Part shown: positions 35,347 to 46,856 of the stretch, one piece after another
Position numbering within the stretch: the stretch's first letter is position 1
How the letters are laid out: each line of letters opens with the position of its first letter
Source of the DNA: Rhodocollybia butyracea
Taxonomy: Eukaryota; Basidiomycota; Agaricomycetes; Agaricales; Omphalotaceae
Assembly: GCA_015501585.1 (NCBI GenBank)
Contig: JADNRY010000044.1
Location: forward strand, 124,001 to 188,000
Length of the DNA stretch: 64,000 nucleotides
Reading direction: 5' to 3'
Notes under the pieces: model-generated
What the model was told of the DNA's origin: nothing
Database searches by the model: none
Seen by the model: only the letters and a program-made list of their open reading frames with translations
Program-made: the position numbers and the translations under genes

Positions 35347-37074
35347 ATGTCGCGTCCAGCTAGCTCGCCTTCCACCAATACCAGGGGACGCGGGAGTAGT
35401 CCTCCTCCATCCTCAAGCCCTCCATCGAGCCCTGGTGCATCACGTATGATGAGCCAGAAACGCCGAATCGAGGCTCTTGAAGAGGAAAACAACGACCTCA
35501 AGAACAAGAAGAAGAAAAAACCCATGTAAGCATCCCAGAACCTATAAATTTTTTCACGTCCACTTACTATTTGATGTAGTACAGAAGTAACTTTGGGTCG
35601 ACCTATATGTCGTCTAGTTTCGCTGTTCACGTCATTAGACACTCTCCTTGGAGAGCATGACAGACGATGTGACCCAACAGAGGAGGAAGATAGCACTAAC
35701 CTCGCTGATGTAGATGTCGATATGTTGAACCTTGCTCAACGTGAAGAATACGAGCAGCGCATTGATTTCAAACGCACGTAAGTCAAACTTTTGGCACGGT
35801 ACTGCCTTACCTTGTTTACCGATGCAACTTAGGCAAGACAGGAACTACGAGGGATTTACTCTGCTCCTCAAACACGTACCTCATCTCAAGAAGCGGATTT
35901 TCAATGACCAGGTTGCTCATCTTGACTTGAAGGCTGAGTTTGGTGAAGTAAGTTTTAGGACACGTTGCACATTGCTACTGTTGATATAGAGTATATTTCA
36001 GCTCACCAAAGGAGCTCGGGGTGCTCGTGGCGAAGATATCTCCAAGGGCGCGATGGAACTCGCTGACTGGATTAATGCACGCAATCCAGCGCCCAAACCG
36101 CTTCTTATTCGCCTGAGCCGTCTCGGCCGTGGACTAACACATGACCTAACTGGTCAGTTGATTTGCCCAATTGACCTTGATTGGAACGCTTCAAGGTACA
36201 CATTTCTTTTGCTTTTCTCATTGCTTTTCTCATCTCAATCATACAGCGTTCGTGCTGAACTTCGTGGAAACATCAAATCTGTGGTCAAACACTCTGCATT
36301 GCCCTTTTTTCTTCCCTGTCTCTATCGTAACGAAGCTGGCGATGTTTCAGACCCGCTGAAAGGCTGGCTACAGGGACCGCTTTTAGTAAAGGTGTGTATT
36401 CATTATTTTACAGTGAGCTACGTTTAATACTTTCTTTCAAAGATGCTTGTTATGGTATTCAAATCTGCCAGCGCCGTCGGCAATGAGGTTTTCGGTAATC
36501 CCTTGGACGGTTCCGATGACGAGAATATCAACCCAGAACCCCATCGCCTGAATAACCCTATGTCCTCAAAGCTTCGCAAGTCAACGCGCCGCAACAACGC
36601 TGAGATCTACAATCTGACTACTGTGAGTCCTCGTATGATTGCGTACGCGGCTGTTATGGTGTGCAAAATTCATTCTTTGTGTCTTTATCTCCTGCTTATC
36701 TTGCACTTCTTTAGCTTCGCTTTGGTCTCTCTGGTACATCCACCTGGGGAACCGACCGTTCATTCCCTTACGAGTCTTTCTACAATGCAATAATTGATTT
36801 CTTTGAAGATGTTGAGGTTGGCTCGGAAGAAGAAGAACGAAACAAGAAACTGCTGGCATGGTGGAACACGTATGTTTATCTCTGTTTCAATATAGTCCAG
36901 CTTTCTCATCTGTTATTGTAGGGCGGTTTTCTCTGGAAGCAACGACGGTTTAACGAACGATCAGTCACTGCAAGGATTCCGCAACACCCTGAGGAATATC
37001 AATGGCAGCGTCGTGCTGCGAAAGCTGCACGTCGCGCCAATTCGTCCAGCAGTGGCACCGAAATTGACATGTAG
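35347..37074 (+). CDS. DUF6698-like fungal protein, possibly transposon-associated
   Basis: Eight or so exons. Opens MSRPASSPSTNTRGRG, Ser/Pro-rich, then a short charged coil (RRIEALEEENNDLKNKKKKK). The body has ARGARGEDISKGAMELADWI, PFFLPCLYRNEAGDVSDPLK GWLQGPLL, a tract with ENINPEPHRLNN and RRNNAEIYNLTTVSPRMIAY, and YESFYNAIIDFFEDVE before LLAWWNT. This order resembles the lineage-expanded agaricomycete proteins I know as DUF6698; the name is from memory. Near the end two frames stay open: one ends GTEIDM at 37074, the other slightly later, so the C-terminus is uncertain. It lies head-to-head with the Plavaka transposase, 249 bp apart. Function unknown. Confidence 0.6.
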
Positions 37075-37089
37075 TGCGCCCACGTTGTA

Positions 37090-38238
37090 GTTTTTGTAGT
37101 TCTTTGTGTCTTTTATTACACGCCAATTCAATTGTTTTGCAATCTTGTTTCGTCTACCAAGTAATGATCATTTAGATTGAGGAAGGTAATAAGAAACCTG
37201 AGAGGTATAGATACTTATAATATGATGATTGATTTGGTATATTCACACTTGGTACATTCCTCCGAGCTCATTATACTACGATACCATCAGAGCTTATGAT
37301 GGCAGTACCTACGAAGGAGGGGCCAGTGTTAAGCCTCGTGGCAGTGTTGCACCGCCACCTCCGATGTTCAGGTCCAACACACTGGCTTCACATGTATTGC
37401 GATACTACTATGGAAACTTGGCAGCTATTTTTCCAGTACTGTAGACTTCTTTCCTTCTTTCCGAAGTGTCACTGTGCGGTGCCATCAGCGATAAAGAGAG
37501 TTACCGGACTCGAACCTGGAGCAACGGTCAGATCAAGTCAGAGTCCGGCCGTAGGATATCAAGTTTCTGTCTGGTAGAGGTTAAAACGTGTTAAACACTT
37601 TCCACGTGCGCTGCACGCAGCACGATTTACTTAGTGACTAGTATGCTTTGCTGTACCACGAAGTTTGGAAGTGAGGCCTGGAAGCAGCAGGGCGGGTAAG
37701 GCGCAGAGTAGCAATTGATTGAAAGCTACAGTTCTCTCCCGGTCCTGTCATCAATCAATATAATCCGTTGAAAAGAGACCAGGAGATAGTAGCGAGTCGA
37801 GAGAGACGAAGCCACCAAACAGAACGTTGCCTTGCTTCAGTAATTAAGTCATGTTAACACGCGGACGCATAAGTAGTTGTAAGTTCTGAATTGATAGTTG
37901 AAACTATACTTAAAAACGTTCACAGCCCATATTGTGTGCACTGTAAGGCCAACTGTGATAAGTTTAATATTGATACTATTACTAAGTTGGTACAATTTTG
38001 AGCGATCTGTCACACAGGCATGTGATGTTACCAGGCGTGTTACCGGACCTGACTAAGCGATGGGATTCATTGTCCTTTGACTTCAACATCAATTCTTGTC
38101 CCTTCGTGGCACTTACCCACTCTTTCTTATAGACAGAGTTTTACTCTCCTGTCTCTCTCTCTCCAAGAACTCAATCAGCGCGCGCATTCCGCGCGCGTTT
38201 TTCTACGTTAAAGTCTTAGGCCGTTTCTTGCTCTACCA
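37090..38238. other. Intergenic, no gene supported
   Basis: Includes a perfect RNA polymerase III B-box word (GGTTCGAGTCC on the minus strand, 37506-37516) without a foldable tRNA around it, a GTGCGCTGCACGCAGCAC hairpin near 37607, and a (CG)n hairpin at 38178-38196 followed by five T, 40 bp before the next start codon. Confidence 0.4.
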
Positions 38239-39793
38239 TGAGTTCTGCCTCTCCAATTCTGGGAAACTCTCGAAATCATGTGGAAGTACCAATGAATGTT
38301 CATCAACTAGGTCTAGTAGACAACTGTTATGAAGAACATCAGTATGATGAGGGCAATGCATTGCTCAGACAACTTAGATCTCCGAATGTGATGCCTTCTG
38401 CGTGAGTGATGATCATCCTGGCTGAACCACTCTTTTTTACATCTCCTCCTTCTTCAAGGTCTCATATAAGGCAATTGCTTTATCTCTCTTTATATCCCCA
38501 GCCGAGAAAAAATTGTCTATCGACACCTCGCTTTCGCCAAGTAAAATCACCAGACAACAGCGATCTGTGACAATCTCTGCCAAAACCTCCGCCTCAGCTC
38601 GCTCCCTGTTGGTTCAGTTTGCAAGGACAAACAGTCCGGAAGGGGTGGCCCGTGCATTGCCCTCTTACGACTGTCACAATGTAAACAGTGATAGCTCTGA
38701 ATCATTCATTGCCAAAGAATCCCGATGTATCTCAGAGGGAAAGAACTGCTGGAATATCCTTCAAAAAGGCTTCATCCACAGGACCATCTTATCGAGTCCG
38801 ACCAAAAAAGGATCACGACGAACAAACACATATGAAGAAGACAGTGACGACGACTCTGGTGCTTCCGACATAGTTGCAGAACATGCGTGGCCTATCCTTG
38901 ATTTTCTCCTCATCCTCTTTGAACGTGACGAGTGCGAAGCGGAGGCCCGCGGGCTGCGTAGGTGACTTGTTGTCCAGCGGCAGAAGTGTGCTCATATATC
39001 CATCAGCCCCCCATTCTCCACTTCTTCTAAATCAGATTCCTGCTCCTCGCAGCGGTAAATGCGCACGATGGAGGCTGACGCACCGATTTCAATCGTTCTC
39101 TGTGCTCTTTCCCAGAAAGTAAATGAACAACGACGACGAATGGGTGCGCGATTGATGCAATTGGTGAGAAACACACAATTTCTCTGGACTTCTGATACTG
39201 ATCCGGCCTCAGTTGATTAATCTGTGCTCGACCAACCTATTCGATTTCACAATGTTCTTGAACTCAGTATTCAACCGGGTATACACATCGGCCCCAAAAG
39301 AATTCCTTTCCGTACTTGTTTCTCTCCCTCCTACCGTCCCAGTGTTGAAATTCAGGATTGCTCTTCTCCACAAGTTCATTGCCAGTGCGGCAAAAATACC
39401 GTTCAATCCAATTCTTCTCGACCTAAACCACAGGCCCGCGCGAAACCAATCCGTCGCACTCGTGATGAAACAAAAGCTCCAGAAGAACCTCTCAAATTCC
39501 AGCCAACTTCTATCCATAGTCAGATCAATTTGCCACTATACGTTGATATTCACCGTTCAATTGAAGAACTTACGCCCGACGATAATCTTTCATATACCTG
39601 GATCCAGTTCCAGCTTTTAACCTCTTTTGGGATATACCAGGCGTCGTTGCCTGCAGATGCGCGAGATGACGGATGGCTGACTATGTTGCGGAGCAGAGAG
39701 CAATTGGACAAGCTGTTTTCGCTCTCTGATGATTCCAATGTTAGAATTTATCGAGAAATCTTGAACGCTATGGTTACCACTTGGAAGTCTTGA
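38239..39793 (+). CDS. Multi-exon protein of unknown function
   Basis: Exon 1 reads MSSASPILGNSRNHVEVPMN and ends ..SPNVMPSA at a GTGAGT donor. After an intron of about 98 bp comes EKKLSIDTSLSPSKITRQQR with AKTSASARSLLVQFARTNSP and an acidic YEEDSDDDSGASD. Later exons include APISIVLCALSQKVNEQRRR, LINLCSTNLFDFTMFLNS and a C-terminal SYTWIQFQLLTSFGIYQASL.. ILNAMVTTWKS ending at 39793. The 3' half stays open in two frames at once, so its splicing is uncertain. No family recognised; predicted soluble. It may instead be two genes. Confidence 0.45.
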
Positions 39794-39845
39794 TCAATAT
39801 GTGTATTGTCCTGTGGGTCAATCTTACTATACATGCATATATAAT

Positions 39846-42772
39846 CTAAATATCGTCCTCCATCTCCGAATACTCACTTGCGCTTTTCACATCAAAATCT
39901 ACTAGTTCGTCTCCTTCATCCTCCATTGGCTTTCCTTGCTGATTTTTCCATATTTTTGCTAAGAACGACGCATCACTAGCTTGTGTGATTGATTTGTCGT
40001 CTCTGACTTGAATGAACCGCGGGAAGCGGAGACTTAACCCCTTTGAAGAAGAGGTCAGATGGCGTGCAGCTACAGACACAGGGCTCAAAGTGACACTAGA
40101 AACAATGATGTTATATAACTATCGAAGCGTGGACAAGTCCGTCAACTCACTCTGCGCCTCGAATCTCCCAAACTTCTGCTGGCTTAAAGTAGACATCTGG
40201 CTTCAAACCTATTCTCGTTAGGATATTTAGTAGAGAAAAGTCGAGAATAATCCTAACCTCCCAATTCGCATTCCCAAAGACGGGTTTTCGAGCACGAGCC
40301 CGCATCCTGCAACGAATACCGTTCGCTCAAGGCCTATGACAGCGCTATTTCAGTACGGAGCCTATAGCAACCCCTGGGATACATGCCTTATAGAAAGCGT
40401 CGGTGAATCCTAGAAGAGGTATACATGAAAAAAATGACCTGAGCCCAGGAACTGCCCTTACATACCTGACATGCACTTGCAAACAGCTACGGGGTGACCT
40501 TTGTCCGAGTCCCAGATCCCTAAGAGAATAGGGCTCCACCAATTGACTTTACGACCGTTTCCGTACCATGCCCCAATTGGAATCAAGTCGAGAGAATCCC
40601 CTAAGCCGGAAACGTAGTCTTTCTTCAGCTTCATCCAGGAGAAAGTTCGCTTGTCTGCATCATATACTGCAGACAGTGGCTTCTTTCTGCGTTCTACTTT
40701 TTCTCCTTTGCTTTCGTGAACTTCATCATCTAGTAGCTATAGATCCATGGAAATCAAAGTTCTATACTTATTCTTGGTGAGTTCACACACACACACCTTG
40801 ATCATTAACCCCTCTGTGTCATGGCGACTGACAGCAGTTTCCCAAAAAAATTGCAATTGCATGTCCCCCTCACTACTGTCGCAGCTCTCGACGTGCTGGA
40901 ACCGAGCAAGACGAGTATTTTCCGGTATGAATGGAGGAAGACGAGTACGCAATAAGGATCTGCGTTCCCGAAACGAACGCTCCAATAGAACCTGTATAAC
41001 AATAAGTAACGTGGTGGTTAGATAGGAAATTTTCAAGACTTTCCTCTCCATCTAGATACAATATATCGAAAGCGAAAACTCCAACTGGAATCTCGACCTC
41101 CTCTAAACCCACGTTCTTGCGAGCTCGACCTGATAGGACCTGGAATGATTTTAAAGATCCAGTTCCAGGATCAATGGCTACGATTTCCGAATCCAGAATA
41201 AGTGATTCAGTATCCTGATGGTTTTCAAAGACTCCTTGCATTAGGCCTGTTACATCCGGATACTGGAATATGGCGATTAGCGGAACATCTCAAGGAGTAA
41301 TCGACATAGTCTTAAGGCTAGTAAGGATTAGGAAGTATTACCTTGGAAGTCATATCTTCGAGGTGCCGTGAAAATACCCGGACGTCGACTTGGCCATCCG
41401 AGTCCCGCCACGCATGAATTTGAGCGCGCTGGCCATCATATTTTATCTCTGCACTAAAAGGACAATCATTCAACCGTTCGTAAATTTCATGAAATGATCG
41501 GATTGGAGTTCCCAAAGCTGGAAACACAGGGATGCCTACATAGGTATTGTTAACACGGGAAGGAAGATAGCAGAAAATATATATACCAACTGTAAGCGGG
41601 ACTCTGTCGGGGAGCCCGTCAAGGCCCTCTTCTAATAAAGCAGCAACAATGTGGCCATAGTCGGGATGCTGAACAAAGACTTTTCGCAGCAGATGTTCCG
41701 CTGAGCGAAATCTTGGCAGTAATTTATCCAGCGCGATCTCTGTGGATTTCGTGCATTTATCAGATTCGAGGGTTGCCTGTATCAGAACAAAACTCCTCGC
41801 CAGGGCCGTTAACAAAGAAGTCCGGACCGCACCCACTCGAAGATTCTGTGACAAAGTGCGGACGAGAAAGCGAATCTCCTCTCCTTTTGCAGAGAGGAGT
41901 AGCTTTTCGATTATTTTCTGCTTGTCCTTGGTGGTTTTGCAAGTACCTATCTTTAGTAATGACTGGTACACAGAGGTAACAAGTAGAGGTAGATGGGGAA
42001 TTAACGTGCGGGTGTTCGATTTAGCAGTAAATGCTACGTCTCCGGGATCTCCGCTAGTATTATATAGTTTTTTAAGCGACGCGGGGCTAAGACCGGATAC
42101 TTGTTGGATTGCTTGAGAAATGGTTGAAGGGCCGATATTGAGCTCCAAGGCAGAATAAGGAGGGGAGAGGGTGTTTGAAAGCAGGTAGAGCGACGGAAGA
42201 AGCGACTGGGGATGATGGACAATAATTGTGCGAAAGGTATTTGTCAGTGTGTCGAGGATAGAAATTCTGGATCGAGTTCCGCTTATTGTCGATAATGCAT
42301 GAGCGAGAAATGAATAAGGGTGTCCGCCGAATGTAGGATGAAGGGTTGAGGATCATAGACAATTGGATCAACGGCCAGGGAGGATACTGAGGAGAATTCT
42401 GCTCCGCAGTGCCTTGATCTGACCGAATGAACTTGACAGGGCGCGATACTGTAGACGCGCTTGCAATCTGAGGGTCCTTCAATATTGATGAAGTAGCACT
42501 GCTTTGATTGGCACAGTCATCCAGTGCGTCTACATCAACGATTTCCGGCTCCGTTACGATGATCTTTGTGGAAGAAGCTGGATGAAAGACGAGTTTTAAT
42601 TTACAAACAAATCTAAAGAAAATCGAGGATCCAACTTGCATGATTTGAGCTTGTCAGGACTGTTGAAAAACGAATCCAGACGTGACTGGCCGTCGGCATT
42701 CTTTGTGCGCTTCGATTTGGCGTTGAAGGCGAGTCGACGAGGCGGCGTTTGTCTTTCTTCGAGGACATGATG
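39846..42772 (-). CDS. LIG1: DNA ligase I (ATP-dependent)
   Basis: Joins Okazaki fragments and repair nicks in the nucleus (yeast Cdc9). N-terminal PCNA-binding PIP box QSRLDSFF (42665-42688). DNA-binding domain from PYSFLAHALSTISGTRSRIS through LELNIGPSTISQAIQQVSGL. Adenylation domain with active-site Lys in AEIKYDGQRAQIHAW, DSEIVAIDPGTG, FAFDILYLDG and TEGLMIK. OB part with KLKKDYVSGLGDSLDLIPIG AWYGNG and KPAEVWEIRGADVTLSPVS. Two introns use GC donors: 42578-42639 (GCAAGT) and 40334-40386 (GCATGT). The PIP box and the PYSFLAHA block are each out of frame with the expected upstream exon: bases seem missing between 42772 and about 42735, somewhere near 42440, and at the three-G run 42318-42320. 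The catalytic part is intact. Confidence 0.92.
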
Positions 42773-43328
42773 TCAAAAGACAAGAGACCGGACGCCACCC
42801 GCAGGCGCCAAAAATCCTTAACGATGCTCAGCGCTCAGCGCTGCAAGTAGATAGCGGGTATCTGCATCGTTTATTGGTTCCCCAAGTTGCCCTGTTCAAC
42901 GTGCAAATCATTCGAGGCTGGCCGTTATGTTAGGCTTTCACCAAGACAGCGATCCTCGAGGATTTGTGGGCATTCGTAACCCGTTGCTATGTTGAAAAGG
43001 GGACTACATATGTAAGTGCTAAACTTGTTAGGATAGATACAAGAAAGGATCTTAGATTATGTACATACATACATACTTTTTAAACTTATGAAAAGAAATA
43101 AAAATTGATTAATTCGAGCTTACCCTTTACCGCTTGCCTCAAACGCTCTGTCACTCGGCTGCGGACATATCAAGTACGCTAAACCCCTACGGGTCTACGG
43201 GTGAGTCCTGCTAACAGCTGCTAACCCGGATGGTAAATAAGATCCCGCGCCCGTCAGGCACATCTAGAAACCTTTAAATATGAGCTGTTTCGAACGCGCT
43301 TTCCTCTCTAGTACCAAGAGCGCAAGTT
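42773..43328. promoter_or_regulatory. Divergent intergenic region, LIG1 / C2H2 gene
   Basis: About 550 bp with both promoters. Contains an AGCGCTCAGCGCT repeat next to LIG1 and an ACATACATACATAC run near 43060. An MluI cell-cycle box (ACGCGT) was looked for and not seen. Confidence 0.35.
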
Positions 43329-44193
43329 ATGAACCCGAGCAAGGTTAGAATTATTTCTTTCTTTCAAAAGCTCCATCGTAGCTCACCAGTCCATATCACA
43401 GAGCGATTATCCATCGTCCAACCAGTGGCACGGTCAGCACCACCGCTCAAACTCGAGCCATTATACTCCCTCTTCCTACAACCCAGCAGGTCAGCACTAT
43501 CCTAACGGCACCGCGGATCCCAACGCAACTTATCCAGCGGGATACTACTATGGAGACGAGACATATGTGGCCGGGACATCTGCGTCTTCGTCAGTTAACC
43601 CTCATCATTATCGTTATCCTCAATCTCTTGCCACAGCGCCATCTGCTCCTCGTCAATCTAATCATTATTCGTCTTCTCATCCTCATCATTCACCTGATCT
43701 TTCGCAGTCGCCCACTAGTACACATGGCCACGCACATAATCATCCTGTTGCGCCGTACGGACAATCGTACATGCAATCCACCACGTATCCTAGCCACGGT
43801 CGCGCTCGCTCGCATTCACATTCTCAGGTCCCTTACGATACCGTACCCATGTCGCCTTCTTCTCAGTATCAGTCGTCCTCTTCTCAGTATCCTGCCCAAG
43901 TCCCGCTATCCCCCTCGATGACACAGTACACGGCCTCGCCATCTCGACCATTTGCTTGTGATCTGTGCTCTCTGTCGTTCAATCGCCAGCACGATCTCAA
44001 ACGGCACAGAGAAACTCATACCGGAGAAAAACCGTATCTCTGCAACGGCGGATGTGGCAAAACATTCACTAGGAAAGACGCATTGAAGCGTCACCAGGTT
44101 CGTTGTATTCTTGTTGTTCCTAGCCTGTCTGGTTGCTCATTTCTCTGACAGCTGGTCAAGGGATGCGGCAAGGTCGACGAAACTTGGCCTTAG
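43329..44193 (+). CDS. C2H2 zinc-finger transcription factor
   Basis: Exon 1 encodes only MNPSK. Then a His/Ser/Tyr/Pro-rich region (SYNPAGQHYPNGTADPNATY, repeated SSSQYPAQ-like words) leads to two adjacent C2H2 fingers: FACDLCSLSFNRQHDLKRHR ETHTGEKP and YLCNGGCGKTFTRKDALKRH Q. A 57-bp intron follows, and the final exon supplies LVKGCGKVDETWP to the stop at 44191-44193. The second finger with its NGGCGKTFTRKDALKRHQxxKGC ending is a subtype frequent in fungal regulators of stress and development. Predicted nuclear. Separated by about 550 bp from LIG1 (divergent) and 153 bp from NAA50 (convergent). Confidence 0.88.
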
Positions 44194-44346
44194 AGACAAC
44201 GATAACAACCATAATTGCAACGGGAAATTGCGCGTTTATTCCTATCACCTATCCTAGCTGTACATCTATTTTGTTCATAACATCAGTAATATCGTGAGGC
44301 AAAAGCAAGACAACAACTCACGCATGTAATATACAATAGCGGTCTG

Positions 44347-45045
44347 TCATTGTTCATTAACTAGCTCCATAATCCAAGCGTCTCTAGGGACTATTTTCTT
44401 GTAGTAGTTCTCATGAACGCCGACCTCTTTGAATCCGTGTTTCTCATAAAACTTTTTCGCCTCTACATTCGAAATCTGGACGTGGAGATAGATCTTGTTT
44501 ATCTTGGTTTGGGTATGTGACCTAGCAGCGTCAATGATTTGTTCAATTGCTTGTGAACCAATCCCTCTGGACCGGTAGGGCTTTGTTGAGAAAAAGACAT
44601 AAATTCAAGGCTGGGGGAGCTACGACAAAGTATTCACATACAGCCAAAACACCCATGGTCATTAGGTACAATCGATGTTCATTGTCCTTGTCCTCGATTC
44701 GACAACATATCGTTCCAACTGCGCAAAAAATGTCGAGTGAATCACCGTTGCGGCGTAATCTGTATCTCAAACTTTACCTGGAACGTCGTTGTAGTAAACT
44801 GTCCAATCGTCAGTTACCAGGACGCGTTACGCCAACTTCACGTACCAAGCTTACAGAAATCGTCCACTTCTGGCTTTAAGATGTCTGTATAGAATCGATC
44901 GGAGTAAGATATTGGGAAAAGAACAGAATTGAGTTTTCTCAGCTGAAAAAGTAGATATTAACAATATAAATTCAAAAAAGCGAGCTAGTCTTACAGTGCC
45001 CAAGTTATGGGGAGTAAGAGATGCAAAAGAAACACGGGAGGTCAT
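44347..45045 (-). CDS. NAA50: N-alpha-acetyltransferase NAA50 (GNAT family)
   Basis: Catalytic subunit related to San/Naa50 that acetylates N-terminal Met residues, usually as part of the NatA complex on ribosomes. Start 45045 gives MTSRVSFASLTPHNLGT, the family's opening. After small exons come LRKLNSVLFPISYSDRFY, DDFCKLVYYNDVPVGTICCR and RLYLMTMGVLAPYRSRGIGS. The acetyl-CoA loop R/QxxGxG/A is seen as YRSRGIGSQ. Then IYLHVQISNVEAKKFYEKHG and NYYKKIVPRDAWIME follow. Each matches human NAA50 closely. A 21-bp exon (YYNDVPV) sits in the middle. About 175 residues, full length. Confidence 0.92.
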
Positions 45046-45913
45046 AACGGAGGAAAGAACACTGAGCTGACTAAGCCCCGACGAACTTCCCGTGTAGCCG
45101 CCAATGCTCTCCTGTTTCGTATGTACATCTCTATGTTGTCCCTGCACTCCCATCCGTCCAAGTCGCTCCTCTCGCGGAATAACCAAAAATTGCTCCAGGG
45201 TCAACCTCTGGTATTTACCTTTACTGGTCAAGCTAATGACTGTCAAAACTCAATGTCAAAGGCTCAAGATCTCTTTTTTTTAATAGATCTTTCCTTTATT
45301 TCAATCGCTGTTGAATTTCTTCAACTTTGCATCGCTAAAATTTCACTGAAATTCAGGAGTCTGAAATCTCTGAATCTGTCTAAATCTTTTGCAGTCTCCC
45401 GGACTTCTGTCTCTGCATCATTCAACCTGGCATGATGGTCTACTAGAGTCTACTAGACACGAAGCTAAAAAGAAGTTTGACTTGAGAGCTGGTGAAACTA
45501 GCGTTTTACTAGCATACAACCAACCAGTACTCTGACCCTATCTCTTGGCCCAGCCGGAAAAGCTAGACTGTTTTCCCGTCAAACATCAGTTATTCCTTCC
45601 TGATCCTAATAATCCGTTTGGTGAAATTAAGGTGCGCTTGATCCATATTCATAATAGCGATATAAAATTGAACAGGGGGGAGACAGGAAGATCCTTGCGT
45701 TTTCCCAGCAGTCCAGGTACTAATAAATCACTAATGCCTATTGAAGTTACATACGTTTGGTTAGTTTTAACCGATATTCCGAAGCCTATCTGAGGCTATC
45801 TATTGGCCATGGGTTAAATACCAAACGACTTGTATTCTGATCCCGGGATGTGAGAGGATGCAGTCGAACCCCATTGTCTTATCCTGGATCTGTTGTCGTT
45901 CAAACTCGTATTC
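45046..45913. other. Intergenic, no gene supported
   Basis: Open frames at 45007-45435 and 45545-45793 lack family motifs and convincing splice partners. A short GTCTACTAGA duplication lies near 45438-45458. Confidence 0.35.
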
Positions 45914-46281
45914 ATGTCAACAGCGCTAGAAGCTAGGTCAATCCTTCAAACCTACTTAGCTCGACGAGCTTGGAATAATCTTGTTGAGTGAGTCAACGAC
46001 ATACAATTCGAGTACCGTATTTGGCTTGTTCAATGCTGATGGTTGATAGGAAGTCGGGACCTGGCATTCCCATAGTAAGACATCTGGCAGACACTCATCA
46101 TGATATACATGGCACTTGTCTTGATATAGAACTTGCTCAAAAAAGCATGGCGAACCCAGCGGATGCTAAAGCGGTCGGTATGTCGGTATTCTTGCGGTAT
46201 TTAGATTTGGTGAACGTTCTGCGTTTCCTGCGAGCGCAAAAGCGTGGGCAAATTTCTCTCGCGGCTGCTTTAGTAGAGTAA
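45914..46281 (+). CDS. Small hypothetical protein, two exons
   Basis: Exon 45914-45987 (MSTALEARSILQTYLARRAW NNLV) joins exon 46050-46281 through a 62-bp intron with a GTGAGT donor and GATAG acceptor, in frame. This gives a 101-residue soluble protein with SGPGIPIVRHLADTHHDIHG, SMANPADAKAVGMSVFLRYL and a basic helical end (VLRFLRAQKRGQISLAAALV). No family was recognised. The good splice signals and amphipathic helices are the only support; it could be a relic or a chance frame. Confidence 0.35.
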
Positions 46282-46856
46282 CATAGGTTGCCTGCTGGCA
46301 CTTGTCAACGGTTAAATTCCTGCCTTGGTAAAACGTAGTATGTATATAGAGACAAGTGCAGGATATCCTACCGCCAGAGGGAGCCCAATGGCGTTAGCTG
46401 AGGAGGAAAAAAAAACTAAAAGGTAGTCTGCTCACAGATACCGTAGAGTGTCCAGTACTCCTAACAGTTCTCGGTGAAAGTTTTCCAATTCGTCGGAGTT
46501 GTTTGATGGCCATGAGAGCAAATGGAAGTATCTTTAGATTAGTTCAAAGATTTTATATTCGTGACTTTGGAGCCAGCAGAGGATCGAGCCTCTCGTGAAC
46601 TTGGGAATAGAGAAGAATAAGTTTATATTGTCCAAAATTGACCTGTGTACATCCACCAAAAACCCAAAATTACCATAAAAAAGAGGATACCGTCGAAAAA
46701 GAGCTCTAACGTGTTTCCTCTGCGATGCCGTCGTCTACTGTAAGGCCGTAAGCAATGAAGAGAGCCACAACTTCGAGTACAGCTAATCACTACTGTAAAA
46801 GGCGCGGCCCCACCTGTGATATCAACGTAAGAACGAAAGTGATATTGGGAACGATG
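46282..46856. other. Intergenic, nothing recognised
   Basis: 3' flank of the PC-esterase gene and of the small hypothetical gene. No RNA gene or repeat was seen. Confidence 0.4.

Noticed and set aside
37490..37575. Possible tRNA gene on the minus strand (perfect B-box GGTTCGAGTCC)
   Set aside because: The T-stem pairs at only three of five positions, no matching 5' acceptor strand or good anticodon arm was found, and the A-box is weak. At most a tRNA relic.
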